DNA of 64,000 bases, taken from assembly GCF_024139115.2 (NCBI RefSeq), contig NC_085139.1, positions 930,001 through 994,000 on the forward strand, in the 5' to 3' direction. Each line of letters begins with the position of its first letter. Position 1 is the first letter of the stretch. The translations under genes and the position numbers were made by a program. The DNA is from Armigeres subalbatus. Its lineage: Eukaryota > Arthropoda > Insecta > Diptera > Culicidae. The notes below the pieces were generated by a model. The model did no database searches, was not told the origin of the DNA, and saw nothing but the letters and a program-made list of their open reading frames with translations. Positions 1 through 12,066 of this stretch are shown in pieces.

Positions 1-855
1 TATCCAATGTCGGCGGGAGCATTCCGAAGAGCAGCTTAATGATCATGTGGTAGATAACTATAAGACCTACTTTTTGACCCCGGAACCTAAAAGCTCGGGT
101 TCGGAGGGAAACCGGCAGCAAACCCCAGACTGCTGGTCTAGAGCCAACGGCAGTCTTTGGGGCGGGTGCTCAAGACCTCTTTTGGATTCCGGGTCTCAGG
201 GCGTACGGACGCTGGGGAGATTTCGGATCACGGAAACCAGCCCGATAAACCGGGTGATGGATTGCCGAAAAATGTCACGAAACACGACTCGGATCCGTTC
301 GTCAACTCACTGACGGGTTTTTAATCCACCTTTCGCAACCGGATCATTAAAACAAACGTGCGTATACTGCGAGCTACCGGGTATCAAAAAAACCTCTTCA
401 CTTTCGATTTCCTTTTTTCCTCGATGCTTCTCAAATCAGGAGTTAACATCAACTGTCCACTCACGCCGTTTTCCAGCTCTTTCCCGCCCAAAACTCATCA
501 ATCGATTTCATTTTGATCGCTCTTCATCAGTTCAGTGGATCTGTTCACCCACTCGGCACCCAGATTCTACGTGGCGCACTGGTGCGCTACGCGCATATAT
601 CAACTGCCCTGTACCCATGCGCGTCGATATGAAATGACCGTTGCAAATCGAAGGAAACTGAATAACAATATTTGTCCCTATTTTCCGTGATCAATGTTTT
701 AGAATTAGTGACAATTGTTACCCGCCGGTAACACAACCATGGCGGTTTGATCACCAAAATTATGGCTCATATGAACAAAACTATAGATCAAATGACCTAA
801 ATTATGGATCATCATCACGATAAAAATTGCACAAACTTGAAGTTTTCACCGTCCG
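1..855. other. No supported gene
   Basis: The first 320 bases are GC-richer and open in one plus frame for 88 codons, but no domain is recognisable. The remainder is AT-rich with no repeat structure or gene that I can support. Confidence 0.5.
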
Positions 856-1600
856 TTCACCTATTTGGTTTCGCTTTACGACATTGATAATATGACTCGA
901 AACTTTGATAAGATGGAGGACCCCTACATCAGACTGAAGAGGGAGTGTAAGTGGATCGGACTAGTCATTAACACGTCGAAGGCGACTTACATGATAGGAA
1001 GATGTTCATGAGAAGACAACCACCCATTCCAAGTTTGTACGGGTGGTGACGAAATCGAGGTGGTTTACGAATTCGTGTACTTGGGCTCATTGCTGACCGC
1101 CGAAAACGATACCAGCAGATAAATTTGAAGACGCATTGTGGCTGGGAATCGTACGTACTTTGAACACTGAAAATCGATTCGATCGAAAAAAAAAAATCGC
1201 CGCTGTACAAAACTTATTATCCACGGAGCGCTCATTACACAGGTAGTCATCTACGGACACGAAACGTAGACAAGCTCATGGAGGACCCAGGCGCACTTAT
1301 AATTTTCAGAAGAAATGTGCAGCGTATCATATATGGTAGGGTGCAGATGGCGGCCGGTACATGTAGCAGGTGAAAGAACCACGACTTGCAGGGAGCGGTT
1401 GGAAGAATCATCCATCGTTCACGTAGTGGAGATTAGAAGGATTTGATGGGCTGGTCGCGTAACCATAATGTCAGACAATAACCCGCTGAAGTGGTTTTCG
1501 ACAGCGATCTGATGGGCACATGGAAGCGAGATGGGTGTCGGGTGTCGATCAAACCGAGTATCTTGATACAATTCATGGGTAATTATAGTTAGGTCTGGCT
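856..1600 (+). pseudogene. Decayed LINE reverse transcriptase, C-terminal part
   Basis: Conceptual translation gives a broken version of the region after the reverse-transcriptase catalytic motif: FGFA, a damaged DD box, then pieces such as KMEDPYIRLKRE, LVINTSKATYMIGR and FVYLGSLLTAENDTS. It aligns by eye with the better-preserved copy at 54,340-54,720. Several stop codons and at least one frameshift (at the FADD box) show it is dead. Further right, fragments of the LINE tail (a WAGRV motif near 1,450) can be read. The family is RTE-like by its C-terminal organisation; that clade name is inference. Confidence 0.75.
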
Positions 1601-2539
1601 TCACACTAATAAATGGGAGAGCTTATTGATCATTAAAATGAACACTAATAAACACGATCAATCGCGCAAGTGGTATGAATTTCAAAGCAATTTTCCTAAT
1701 TCATAACAAAGTTTGCTATCATACTATGCTAATACATCACTTATGCCCTTTGTATAAGATAGACTATGAAAATACGAGCTTAGTTTATTTAATGCTAAGT
1801 CTGCATACTAAGAAAAACGAAACTTTCAAATGATTATGACCTGCTTTCTTTTCTATTTTCAAAACTTTATTTAGGTGTTTTTTTAATCTTAAAATTAAGT
1901 TCAACATCGTATGACATGCCTTCAATTTTAACTCTGATTTACAAGTTTTTACAACAGATCATAATTTAATTACATTCGTTATAATAATTCAAGTCTGGGA
2001 ATCGAAACATTTAGTTGAGATGGCAAATAAAGTCGAATAACAATTTAAGTGTTCTGCTTTTGAAGTTTCTCCACGGAAACGAAGCCAGGATAATACTCGC
2101 CAAGGATCGACGCGCACTTGTTCGGAATGTTCGAAAGAACGTGACAGACGGAAACGGCGTTATACACGCTTTATATACAATACCTAGTTCTGCCTAGCTG
2201 CATCAGGCAGATTTTGGACTGACTTGTGATATTTTGTTCGTAAAAGGAAAATGGGAATTATTTTATGTCTCAGTTATGGGGATGAAGGATATTTAAACCA
2301 TTTGTGATTAACAGAATTACATAGAGTAACAGTTCCGTTTTCCATCTCACTGAACATATATTCATCTCATAGCGAAACAAAGAAATACAGCACCAATTTA
2401 GTTGCTCCTTTTTGCTAACATGCGTGCTCACTGCTGAAAAAAATCACAAAAAGAAGAAAAAAAAATCAAATTCCTTTCATTGCTTTGTTTTTTGTAGAAT
2501 GAATATCGGAGCTATGAGATGAAATCCAGGAGCAATAAC
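1601..2539. other. AT-rich intergenic DNA
   Basis: No open frame longer than 60 codons with a recognisable product. No tandem structure. Nothing supported. Confidence 0.5.
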
Positions 2540-2790
2540 CCTATATGTGATTAACAAATTTTTTAAACAAAATCTTGGGCAGAAATGTGAATCAGATGTG
2601 AATATGTACATAAGGTGGAAGATTGTGATTTGAAAAATGTATAGGAGGTAACTTCTTTCCTACGATGGGACTCGAACCGACGACCCTCAGTCGTAAATAA
2701 TGTTTGTTTGTAGACCGGGTTTGTTTGTCGTACCCTAACTATGTTGTAGTTGGCAAGTTTGATGTTTGTGTTGTCCATTTTCAGCAGCTT
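2540..2790 (-). mobile_element. Possible tRNA-derived SINE fragment
   Basis: The minus strand contains GGTTCGAGTCCC (complement of 2667-2678), a good match to a polymerase III B box. A degenerate tRNA-like segment precedes it and an AT-rich body follows. No second copy exists in the window, the A box is poor and no target duplication was found, so this is a weak call. Confidence 0.35.
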
Positions 2791-3249
2791 GACGATCCTG
2801 CAGCTTGTCGATCATGTAAGTCAAACACAACATTAAGCCTAAAATTAACTAAGAAATTTGTAATCAACTAATGTAAAAAAAATCATGAAAATCATAGAAA
2901 TCCTTGAAGAAAGTGAAATATACACCGAAACGTCGGAAAATAGACCCAACAACGTTTTAGCTGCTTTATAAGACTAAAAAGCCGATAATAATCAAACAAA
3001 ATAGAGCACAACAGTCGAAAGCATCGCATCTCATAATATGATAACACACATTCCCTTTCATCAACGCAGCCGTCTATAGAATCGTAGAAGGAGGTCTTTA
3101 TAGCAACAATGGAGGCCGTACAATCCTTCTTTTCCTGTGTAATCGTCAAAACATGTTCAGCTGCAGCATTAATTAATTCTCAATCTCCAAGCTCAATCAA
3201 GGGATGTCAGCTCTTAATCCTTCGATCGTACCAAAGAGCCCATTGACTT

Positions 3250-3780
3250 ATTTATGAAGGTTTATTGAATTTTTGCTTTTCTCGAACACAAAGTGTATTC
3301 AGTGATGAACTTAATTTTAAAATTAAAAAATCACTTGAATAAAGATTAAAAAGAAACACACAGTGTACTGAAAAGGCTATATGATCGCTGCAAAAATAAA
3401 CTAAACTTTTATAGAAGCTCCGGAGACCCATAGTATTGTATACCGATCGACTCAGCTGGTGCACGAGTTCGACTAATTGAGGTGATGTATGTGTGTGTCT
3501 ATGCGCAAAAACGTGTCACCAATTGTTTGCGCACTTAGCCTCATCCGATTTGCTCGCTAGTCGCTACACAAATTCTACGCGGAACCTTGTTCCATTGATT
3601 CGTATTGAAATTTGGCCAGATCGGACTATGGGCTCGAACGTTATGGCCAAAATACCCTTTTGCCTTTCTCGTACCACAAAGTTGTACCGAAAGGCTATCA
3701 TTTCACTACGAAAACGAACTTTTTATAGAAGCCTCGGAGACCCATAGTGTTATAAACCAATCGACTCAGCTGGTCCACGA
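3250..3780 (+). repeat. Interspersed repeat family X, two tandem subunits
   Basis: Two related segments (about 3370-3480 and 3685-3780) both read GAAAGGCTAT, then an A-rich stretch, TTTTATAGAAGC, GGAGACCCATAGT and GACTCAGCTGGT. Between them is a GT-rich stretch and TTTTGCCTTTCTCGTAC. The same family occurs at 17,330-18,100, 18,300-18,420, 18,930-19,010 (opposite orientation) and 56,150-56,455. No coding capacity. The second subunit passes straight into LINE coding sequence at about 3780, sharing a CACGAG microhomology. Confidence 0.65.
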
Positions 3781-4375
3781 GCTCGCCCAGCTCTACGGCA
3801 AATCCAGTATCCAGAAGGTAGCTAAAGCCGGAAGGGTACGATGGGCAGGGCATGTTGCAAGAATGCCGGACAGCAACCTTGCAAAGAATGGGTTCACTTC
3901 CGATCCGGCAGGTACTTCTTCTTCTTCTTCTTCTTCTTATTGGCATTACATCCCCACACTGGGACAGAGCCGCCTCGCAGCTTAGTGTTCATTTAGCACT
4001 TCCACAGTTATTAACTGCGAGGTTTCTAAGCCAGGTTACCATTTTTGCATTCGTATATCATGAGGCTAGCATGATGATACTTTTATGCCCAGGGAAGTCG
4101 AGACAATTTCCAATCCGAAAAATGCCTAGACCGGCACCGGGAATCGAACCCAGCCACCCTCAGCATGGTCTTGCTTTGTAGCCGCGCGTCTTACCGCACG
4201 GCTAAGGAGGGCCTCCGGCAGGTACTAGACGGCGTGGATCACAGCGAGCGAGTTGGGCAGAACATGTGCAAAACGACTTGGCGCGCATTCGAGGATGGGG
4301 AGATGCGGCCTCGAACCGTATATTGCCACGCCACGTCAAATTGTTGATTCAGTGTTATCTGTTTAGATGTAAGCA
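3781..4375 (+). pseudogene. RTE-like LINE 3' end, split by a SINE
   Basis: From 3781 the plus strand encodes the C-terminal tail of the family also seen at 16,272 and 46,409: SSIQKVAKAGRVRWAGHVAR and PDSNLAKN. At 3904-3916 the LINE is interrupted by a SINE and resumes at 4214-4226 with the same 13 bases, then continues to the 3' untranslated region (GTCAAATTGTTGATTCAGTG, then GATGTAAGC and AAATAAAT). Compared with the other copies the segment just before the 3' end is shortened. Non-functional. Confidence 0.8.
3917..4213 (-). mobile_element. Feilai-like tRNA-derived SINE, full length
   Basis: On the minus strand the element starts with a tRNA-like head near 4213 whose B box is GGTTCGATTCCCGG. 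It continues through a conserved body and ends in a GAA-type triplet repeat, seen as (TTC)n at 3917-3940 on the plus strand. It is flanked by the perfect 13-bp duplication TCCGGCAGGTACT at 3904-3916 and 4214-4226. The triplet tail and tRNA head match what is known of the Aedes SINE Feilai; the family name is by resemblance. Related copies lie at 26,998 and 27,362. Confidence 0.85.
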
Positions 4376-4617
4376 AAATAAATTAAATGAAATAGCAAAA
4401 ATCACTTTTTTGGCATTTATTCTCATCCGATTTGCTTACAACAAGTTGTGTTCAGCAGGAAATTTTACAATGCGTATGAACAAATGTAAAAATTAATACA
4501 TATCAACCTGATATGGTTATTTCAGACTTATCTCCTCTTCTTCAATGACTCTTTATTCCAACTGGAAGTTGGTCTGCTTTTCAACTTAGTATTCAGTTCA
4601 CTGTTTTTTTCATATTA
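4376..4617. other. AT-rich intergenic DNA
   Basis: No gene or repeat that I can support. Confidence 0.4.
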
Positions 4618-4665
4618 TCACTAGCTGACCCGGCGAACTTTGTCTCGTCAAAAAATGATCAATGT
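4618..4665 (-). mobile_element. Terminus of repeat family H
   Basis: CTAGCTGACCCGGCGAACTT at 4620-4639 is the inverse of the right terminus of the complete family-H element at 43,721-44,616 (which ends CCGGGTCAGCTAG). How far this copy extends rightwards is not clear; similarity beyond about 50 bases was not established. Confidence 0.5.
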
Positions 4666-5104
4666 TCTGATACAATTTGTAGCGTCCACAATTTGTATGT
4701 ATGTCTGTATGTTGTTAGCCACCATCCTAGCTGGAGTCTTGCTTTGCATGCTGTTCCACTTAACAGTAAGGTCAAATTTCAATAACATTTTGAATTTAAC
4801 ATATTGCTGTATGATGGACCAAAAATTGTGATGGTGGTCCTGTGGAGGTCTTGCGGCATCGTGAGTGAAAATACACGTCTTGCTGTATCGTGGTTATGAA
4901 AGTCGATTTTATTCTGTTTTTGTGAAGTTAATTCTTAATTTGCTGTGTTCCGTCATTACATTATCGAACTCTTGCTGCATGCAAATATAAGTTTTCTCAA
5001 TATTTAAGCTGTACATGCCAAAAAGTAAAAAATAAAATCATTGATATTGTGAGTCGAAACAACGCCATAGCAACAATCAGTCTTCTAAGTACGCACACAT
5101 CGGA

Positions 5105-5886
5105 ATGGCCTGTCGGAGCTGTAACGTAACAATAGTCACTGGCGAAGAAGTGATCGTTTGCGAAGGGTTTTGTGCTGCAACGCATCACACAAAGTGTGTG
5201 GGTTTGCCAACGGATGAAAAAATCTGCTGCATAAAAAATCCTCATGTTTTCTGGATCTGCACTCTCTGCAGCAAAATACTACGTGAAATCCGCTATTCAG
5301 AAAATATGCAAACAAAATTCAAAATGCTCTCAACGGAACAAGCAATCATTTCAACGGTAGAAGTGCAAAGTCGTAATGTTAGTGAACGCAATGAGTCTAC
5401 CTGTGAAATTGCGATTTCCGAAATTAAAGCAGATATCGCTTTGATTCGTGAAACGTTAGCCGAACTCACAGCACCTCGTACTTCTGCTTTGAACACGACT
5501 GTTAATGAACAACCAATGGCTCATTCGTCGCCCGCATCATCACATCACTATACGCTTGGATGTCTTTCTGATAGCCGCACAAGAGCAGCTCCACGCAAGC
5601 CAGGAAACACTAGATGCTCTATGAACTACAACGAATTGTTCTGGCTCTTTTTCTCTCGTGTGAAAAATGATGTTACTGAGGATGAAATACGCTTGATTGC
5701 TTGGAATTCGATTCCGATGCGATCACAGTACACAAATTAGTATCTAGTTGGTACATCTCATTCAAAATAGGGATCGATTGCAAACTTCGCGATCGTGCAA
5801 TGAGTACGTCAACGTGGCCCAGCGGTGTATGGTTTAGAGAGTTTAAAGAAAAATGTTATACATGGCACCCTCAAGCTCGAACATAA
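5105..5886 (+). pseudogene. Solitary LINE ORF1 with PHD-type zinc finger
   Basis: The ATG at 5105 opens a 211-codon frame. Residues 3-55 form a C4HC3 PHD-like finger: C3, C6, C19, C23, H28 (or H27), C31, C52, C55, with an aromatic residue (W50) two before the last pair. A polar, helix-prone middle (about residues 70-125) and a Ser/Ala-rich linker follow. The frame breaks near 5697, and a second frame (from 5701) supplies the expected C-terminal domain, including GIDCKLRDRA and WPSGVWFREF, to the stop at 5886. Such finger-bearing ORF1 proteins are typical of CR1/Jockey-type LINEs and bind the element RNA (family knowledge). No endonuclease or reverse transcriptase follows. About 150 bases after the stop is a repetitive AATAAACA/AGTAAACA tail, so this may be an ORF1-only element mobilised in trans. 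One frameshift makes it a probable pseudogene. Confidence 0.65.
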
Positions 5887-6065
5887 TATTGAATGCTAGT
5901 GTTATTTTTGATGATAATTTTGTGCACTAAAATTTTTTTTCTTTGTATATATCCGTGTAGAATAAGTGTTATACGTACTTAGCAATAAGATTCAATTAGA
6001 TCCACTCGAGATCCGTTGAATGTAACTAAATAAACAATAAACAGTAAACAGAGACAATCACACGA
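5887..6065 (+). other. 3' untranslated region and tail of the ORF1-only element
   Basis: AT-rich sequence ending in repeated AATAAACA/AGTAAACA units around 6028-6052, which resembles a short-repeat LINE tail. No matching target duplication was found. Confidence 0.4.
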
Positions 6066-6265
6066 AATCCACGGGAAATGAGAATCTCCTTCTAGCAGTA
6101 TGATCCAAAAAATATCATTATGAAATTTACATTTTTTTGCGTCCACAGTTTATCTAGAAAACAATTCGGTTCATCAGAATGAACTCTCTCGTTTTTTCAC
6201 AACTTTGTTTCATATATAGATGATTTAAATTTAAAAATTACATTCAAATTGTACGAAATTTCACT

Positions 6266-7611
6266 AAGGTACCCGGGGCAAGTGAAAATACGGGGTAAGT
6301 GGGTACTATGGCTGCCGATGAATCGATGAACGTTTTTAATGGTAACAATATTCTAGAAAGATGAAGAACTATCAACGAATGCACCCGACACAAAAATATT
6401 TGGAATTAAAACCATTTGAGGCACCATGCTAATGCTATTGTAGATCATGACTAAAAAATTCCCGAGAAAAGCTATTACTTTTATTTTGATTCAATGGATC
6501 TCCAACAGAATAGTCGTTCCTAAATATTTAATTGATGTGGAAAGCGAATAGGTTGAGCAAATTAATAATTGTGTGACGTCAAAAATGATTTAAAAAATTT
6601 AATTAAAGCCAAAACTTGCAGTTTTCACTTGCCTTTAAGTTTTACCATACATGGGGCAAGTGGGACATATTTGAACAACATTTTCGATAGAACAATTTTA
6701 ACTGCTTTTAGATATTTGTCTAGTGAAAATAACTTTGCCATTCATATATCATATGGATCTGAATCAGATGTGGTTTGATATCATTAGTTTCGTTGTTAAA
6801 AAGTATTTTACAGTTCATTAACAGATGTTTATTTTACATTCTTAAAATTATCTCCCGAATGAAAAAGAGCAATGGTTATAACTATACGATATATTTCCGT
6901 TTACAGTGCAAATAACTCATTTATTCTGCAATAGGTCAGCAGGTTTTGTTTCGTGTTTTGTTATTTTTAAACTTTGCATCAGATTTACAGATGTTCTATT
7001 ACATATTTAGAACACTGCGCATTGTCTGAATGAAAACTTTTCTTTTGAAGTATCTTGATTTATCTTGATTTAATAATTCGTGTTCTAAACAGTGAAATAT
7101 TCATACGAAAAGTGAATAAAGATTTACTTATCCTTTCTACTTTAAGCATTTGGTACAAAAGTAAGCTAATAGAAAGCAAGACAAGAGACAACTGAACAGC
7201 GAGTCGGCTATTGTCTTGTTTTCATTATAACATTATAATCCCTTTCTTGTTGCTAAAACACAAGTCCGACAAACAATCAACCTCCATCCATGATCTGAAA
7301 ATACTATGACTCAGAAATAATATTAACATTATAAATTCCTTTAATTAGTTTCATTTGATAGTATAAAGCAGAATAGGTCCCACTTGCCCCGTTTGAAGGG
7401 GTAAGTGGGTCTTACAGGTGAATTTATTTCTTTCACTACCAATATTTTTTGTAATTGAATAAATGGCTTCAACACGTCTACACTTCAACAACGGAAGCAT
7501 ATAATGATGTATCCCTGGTTAATGTTCTGAAATACCCTGTTTTCTAAGTATGCGTTAACAATTTCGCTGAACTAGCGTTTTTTTAGGTCCCACTTGCCCC
7601 GGTGTACCTTA
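6266..7611. mobile_element. 1.35-kb inverted-repeat element, GGGGCAAGTGGG family
   Basis: The left end reads AAGGTACCCGGGGCAAGTG (from 6266). The right end is its inverse with small differences, GTCCCACTTGCCCCGGTG then TACCTT (7587-7610). TA lies next to both ends, a possible TA duplication. Copies of the GGGGCAAGTGGG motif, in either orientation, also occur inside near 6655 and 7375. Related ends appear at 17,300-17,322 and 33,165-33,185 (GGTACACTGGGG). No transposase frame; non-autonomous. Confidence 0.6.
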
Positions 7612-7723
7612 TATAACATTTTTCCTCGTAAAAAGAAGAAGAAACCGAATATAAATTAGCAAATATTGAGTTGTATATTCTTGAGTTATGCGCGGTCGTA
7701 CAAAAGCCAACTTTGTTATTTAT
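7612..7723 (-). mobile_element. Left-end fragment of repeat family H
   Basis: Read on the minus strand, this begins with a TATATA run, then AACAAAGTTGG, TTTGTACGACCGCGCAT and AGAAT. That matches the start of the complete family-H copy at 43,721. The next inverted-repeat element begins in the TATATA run. Confidence 0.55.
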
Positions 7724-8270
7724 ATACACCTGTGTTCAGAATAATAGCAGCGGAAGTCGTTTTTCATACAAAATGGTCAACTTTGACAAGCTGTAACTTT
7801 GTACCCCGATGACCGATTGAGCTGAATTTTTGGCAGTGAACTACAAATATGTTGAAATTTATACATACTAAGTATCATTTTTTGCGAATGCGTTCATTGA
7901 AAATAGCAGTTTTTATTTTTGATAAATTCGCCAATTCAAATGTCAAATTCCAAAGTTGTGTTTTTTAAATTATAAACTTAGTGTCTCGCAGCACCTGAAT
8001 TCAAATTGATAACATTCCAATTAATAGTTTTCCTGATATTTCTATAACAAAAACTGCTATTATTTTGAACAATTTGACCTAGTGCGTAATTTTTGAACGC
8101 GTCATTCGAAAAAAAATGATACTTAGTATGTGTACATTTCAACATATTTGTAGTTTACTGCCAAAATTTCAGCTCAATCGGTCATCGGGGTACAAAGTTA
8201 CAGCTTGTCAAAGTTGACCATTTTGTATGAAAAACGACTTCCGCTGCTATTATTCTGAACACAGATGTAT
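7724..8270. mobile_element. MITE with about 175-bp terminal inverted repeats
   Basis: The left arm (about 7724-7905) and right arm (about 8095-8270) are nearly perfect inverse copies. Each begins CTGTGTTCAGAATAATAGC, followed by a conserved stretch through CAAAATGGTCAACTTTGACA and ATACTAAGTATCATTTTTT. Only about 190 bases of AT-rich DNA separate them, so a transcript would fold into a very long hairpin. The outermost bases sit in TATATA, consistent with a TA target and Tc1/mariner-type mobilisation (inference). No coding capacity. Confidence 0.85.
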
Positions 8271-11200
8271 ATAGTTCATATAGTTTAACAAGTACGAATT
8301 TCAAACTCATAAGTGAAGCCGCATTCAATGTATCGGACAAGTGTCTCAGTCAAGTCCGTGATTACTTGCTAAACCAAAAGCTATATTTTTTCACCATGAG
8401 AACTCTTGGCATACGCATTAGTTTCTATTCACAAAATGGTCACATTGTTTTGACTGAATTCGTGTTAAATCCGATGATCCAACACAAGTCAAACATCAAC
8501 CATTCGATTCGGGTGCACCAGATGCGAAGGCTACGACCAACCGAAGTCCTACCAACAAAGCCATCCAGTGGCAGCAAATTTTTGCATAATCTCACTGGGT
8601 CATTTATTTCACAAAATAAAGAAACCAAAATCCGCAAGCAGTGGAAAAAAATGTGACATCAGGAAATGAGAGGAAGCCGCTTTTGTTTGGCGTGGCCTTC
8701 CTGCTTCACCAGCGGACTGTGCTCTGGTTTAGTTTCTCTCTGTCGCCTTTTTTTCTGTGTCGAAGAAAATTTTAATTTCCATGGCGTTTTATGATTTATG
8801 GTGTGTTTTATTTTCGCAGATTTCCAGTGCAGAGTACATTGCCACCATGCTGATTCATTGGACATTAGGAGGTCAGCATTCGCTCTTTGTTTCCGATGGC
8901 GTTTCAGTTTTTCTTGTGCGTACAATATATTATTTCGCTTTTATAATTTATCGCAGCACAGGAGTGGTTCTAGTTTTGAGCATTATGACATTCCAAGGAG
9001 CTGCGTGACTTGAGGAATGCTTCATTCATTTCCATGATTTATTTCAGTTTCCAGCAAGAATCCCTCTTGGCGCAGTGAAACAAAAGCACTGTTTGCCAAA
9101 CAAAGTCCGTTTGTCAATTTCTGCTCAATGTGGCTACTCAAAATTTCAATAAATTTCATATCCTTCCATACTCTATTGAATCTGTAAAAGAGCAATTGCT
9201 GCGGAATTTTTTCCGATAAATATCAATTGAAAAGTAATTCAAACTGTGTCAGACTATTTTTCTCTGGTAGATAAATTTAAACTCATGAATTCCAAGCAGC
9301 AATTTTTCTTGTAACTTGGTCGCATCAACATCATGAAGGTATTTTCTTCAGCGCACAAAAACAATAAAGGTGATAATGGCTAAGCGAGATTTCCAAATTT
9401 GAAAATGACACTTTTTATTGCTTCAGTGTTTTAAAAACAATTCCGTAACACATTGATTGATTACGCACTTTGAGTGAGAATCTGGAAGAGTCAACCTCCA
9501 ACTTTGCTCAACAATGAGTTGCTTGGAAGATTTTTTCTGAATGTAATTTATTCTGGCAAACATAAAAACAAAACGCCTAATAAACCAAAGCGAAACGAGA
9601 TGTTGGCATAGCTTCTTCTGAGCTGGAGCGGAAGGAAAATGAATAGATAGCGAGGTAAAATAGATCGAGCTTCGTGGTGAAAGAAATGCAAAAGAATGTT
9701 AATTTAATTGACTCATAAATTTTCCTTCAGCCGCCGCACTGAGACTTCGAATGTGTCTGTGCGCTTCCTGGGAAGAAATTTCAACTTTTTTTTGTCGACG
9801 TTGCTTAAGCCTTCTCGAAACGAAACGTAAAGGATCTTATTTGAATTTGAATTGCATCTCTCGCAAATCCGCAGAATTTCTTCCGGTTTTCCGGTTTTTG
9901 CAGGTTTTCGATATTTTTCTTCCTCTCTCTCGGCAATCCTTCCACAAATGGCAATATTTCTCAGAGCTAATACCATCCACCACCATACGGGGTAGGAGTT
10001 TTCCATTGCTGCTTACTGAATCACCTCACCTTTTTGCTTGCGTTTCCAACTTGCGGTGAAATTCTGTACAACTTAGCTGTAACCGAAAATAAATTGCTAT
10101 CAATTTCTAATCCGTTCACTGAAAACGCCTTAGTTGTTCCCATCCATTGGGTTTCCGATGCGCTTACTCTGTTGCCATCTCCCATTACTTGTACAGATTT
10201 GCATATAAAGAAAAACTCGGCATAAAACGACTTACCAATAAACGAACAAACAAGACCGCCCATGCAGGTACAGTGATGCAACAACGTAGGGAGCGAAAAA
10301 ACACAACGACCTTCATCGTTTTTATGATGTAATAAAACTAGGGTAGACGAAATGACTTCGAAGGACGACCTTGCTGTTTAAATGCAGGTGATATTTGCGT
10401 AACGTCCTCGACAATTTTCGCATTTCTTTGTGGAAGGCCAACTTCAGTTTTAATGATGTCCAGTGACTTTGCATAAATGAGAAGAATCGACCTCTGGGCA
10501 GGTGCATTCAGCTGTTGATAATCGAAATAGCAGTGACGATTGTTAGCTTTGATAAATTGGCCAGCACGAGTGCATTTTGTTCCCCGCTGGATGACCGCAT
10601 ATTCAGCTGCAGGAAGTGAAATAATGAACCAACAACGACGTGCAAATATTTCATAATGAAAAGGATTTCCCGATCTGGAAAATTTTGATATTATTTGAAA
10701 TCTATGGCTGTTTGGTGGTGAGCAGCACTGAGTGGAGTTCGAATTGAGGTTAGCATTACTTTTAGGGTTGAAATTGCTGCCTACAGAGGTAGCAACTTGT
10801 GACGGGAAACGCGCACTAACTTGGCCACAGAAGCGCAAACAAGTATGTCCATCCGTGTTCTGCACACTACATATTATGAATAACAATGAAATGCACCGAC
10901 CCGGGTGGAGCATCGGATTAAAATTATTAAATATTTGAAAAATTAATGTTCTGAATTATTATCACTACACAATGACAATAATTTTCTATGAAAATTAAAT
11001 GAATCAGATCTAATTAAGGTCGGTTGCCACAGAGCTGACCTCACCCGTCGGGAAGGAGGAAATGGTGTACGAATAAAAATCAACAAACCGCGAATGGACA
11101 AATTATGAATTTATGCGAGCGATTTTTGAATATTCTAGCCACCGCATAACGGTTCAGTGTTGGTTGTGCTGACTGGACGTTTGTTGCTGGCACACACCAT

Positions 11201-11984
11201 CCAACCACTCAGTGAACGAACGGTGAGTGTGAGAGCATGTTTATTTTAGTGAACACCCCGCTGCCAGCTTCACCAGAATTTAATTTATCGCTGACCGCAA
11301 CGAACCTAGGAGTCGACGGCTTCGCTTAATCTTTCAAGCGATTAATCATTTTAAGCGGGTAAATTTGAAAAACTGAGCGCATATGCACTTCATAGTGCTA
11401 CAAGTAGCTTTGATGTTTTTGGAAGAACATGTGCGCTACAAATTGCTAATGGCGGTCATCCCACTGGCCCCCAAGACTGCGAACTCAAATGCCATAAACG
11501 CCCTCACAGAACAGATAAGTTTAGCATCACCAGAAGCAGCAGACCGACGATCCAGACGTGATCGTTTGCAATAGTTGCCATAATACATCCCGTATCTGGA
11601 CCGGCTGTCGGTGATGGCATTTCCTTATGGACGTTTCAATATGAATGCGCAAGGGCAGCGTCCGCCGAGCTTGGGATTAGAGGCCTACCAAACCATGCCA
11701 TGCTGTCTTGCGCACTGATAATAAGCGTGAATTGAAACGTTAATGCCGATATGCAGCTTTTGCGGTTGAATTCGAAGCAGGGCGAAAAATTAAGTCTTTC
11801 CGTCTGTGGGCATCGCGAGCATTTCATCTCCTACCTCGCGGCACACCTCGCGCTTTCGTTAGTCATTGACTTTTCGTTTCCCTTATCGAATCTTATTGAC
11901 TTAACCCTTCAGATTTAGACAAAATTCACGTAAAAAAGTTTGGAAAAAAAGTTTTAGTATTTTACATAAAACCAATTGGGGTAA
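8271..11984. other. Mostly unique DNA, no supported gene
   Basis: Several frames of 60-191 codons occur (for example 10,338-10,913 minus and 8,366-8,656 plus), but none shows a domain, codon pattern or splice context I would trust. A sequence resembling a noncoding first exon followed by GGTGAGTGTGAG is present near 11,222 on the plus strand; this is only a suggestion. Confidence 0.4.
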
Positions 11985-12066
11985 AACTAGATACTATACT
12001 GCCGCTAACCGCAAGTCGAGCACATCTGTATATGGAGGCGGTATAGTTCGGGGCAAAATGATAAAT
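11985..12066. repeat. Possible interspersed repeat end
   Basis: TACTGCCGCTAACCGCAAGT followed by TCTGTATATGGAGGCGGTAT resembles a GC-richer repeat module embedded in AT-rich DNA. Only one copy is visible, so the call rests on composition and on general familiarity with Aedes repeats. Confidence 0.25.

Noticed and set aside
3698..3946. Minus frame with an arginine run (RRRRRRRR)
   Set aside because: The run is the translated TTC tail of the SINE.
4130..4213. tRNA gene on the minus strand
   Set aside because: B box and head look tRNA-like, but it is the promoter of a SINE with a body, triplet tail and target duplication.
10338..10913. 191-codon minus-strand frame
   Set aside because: No domain, no signal peptide, no plausible splice context, and several competing frames on the other strand.
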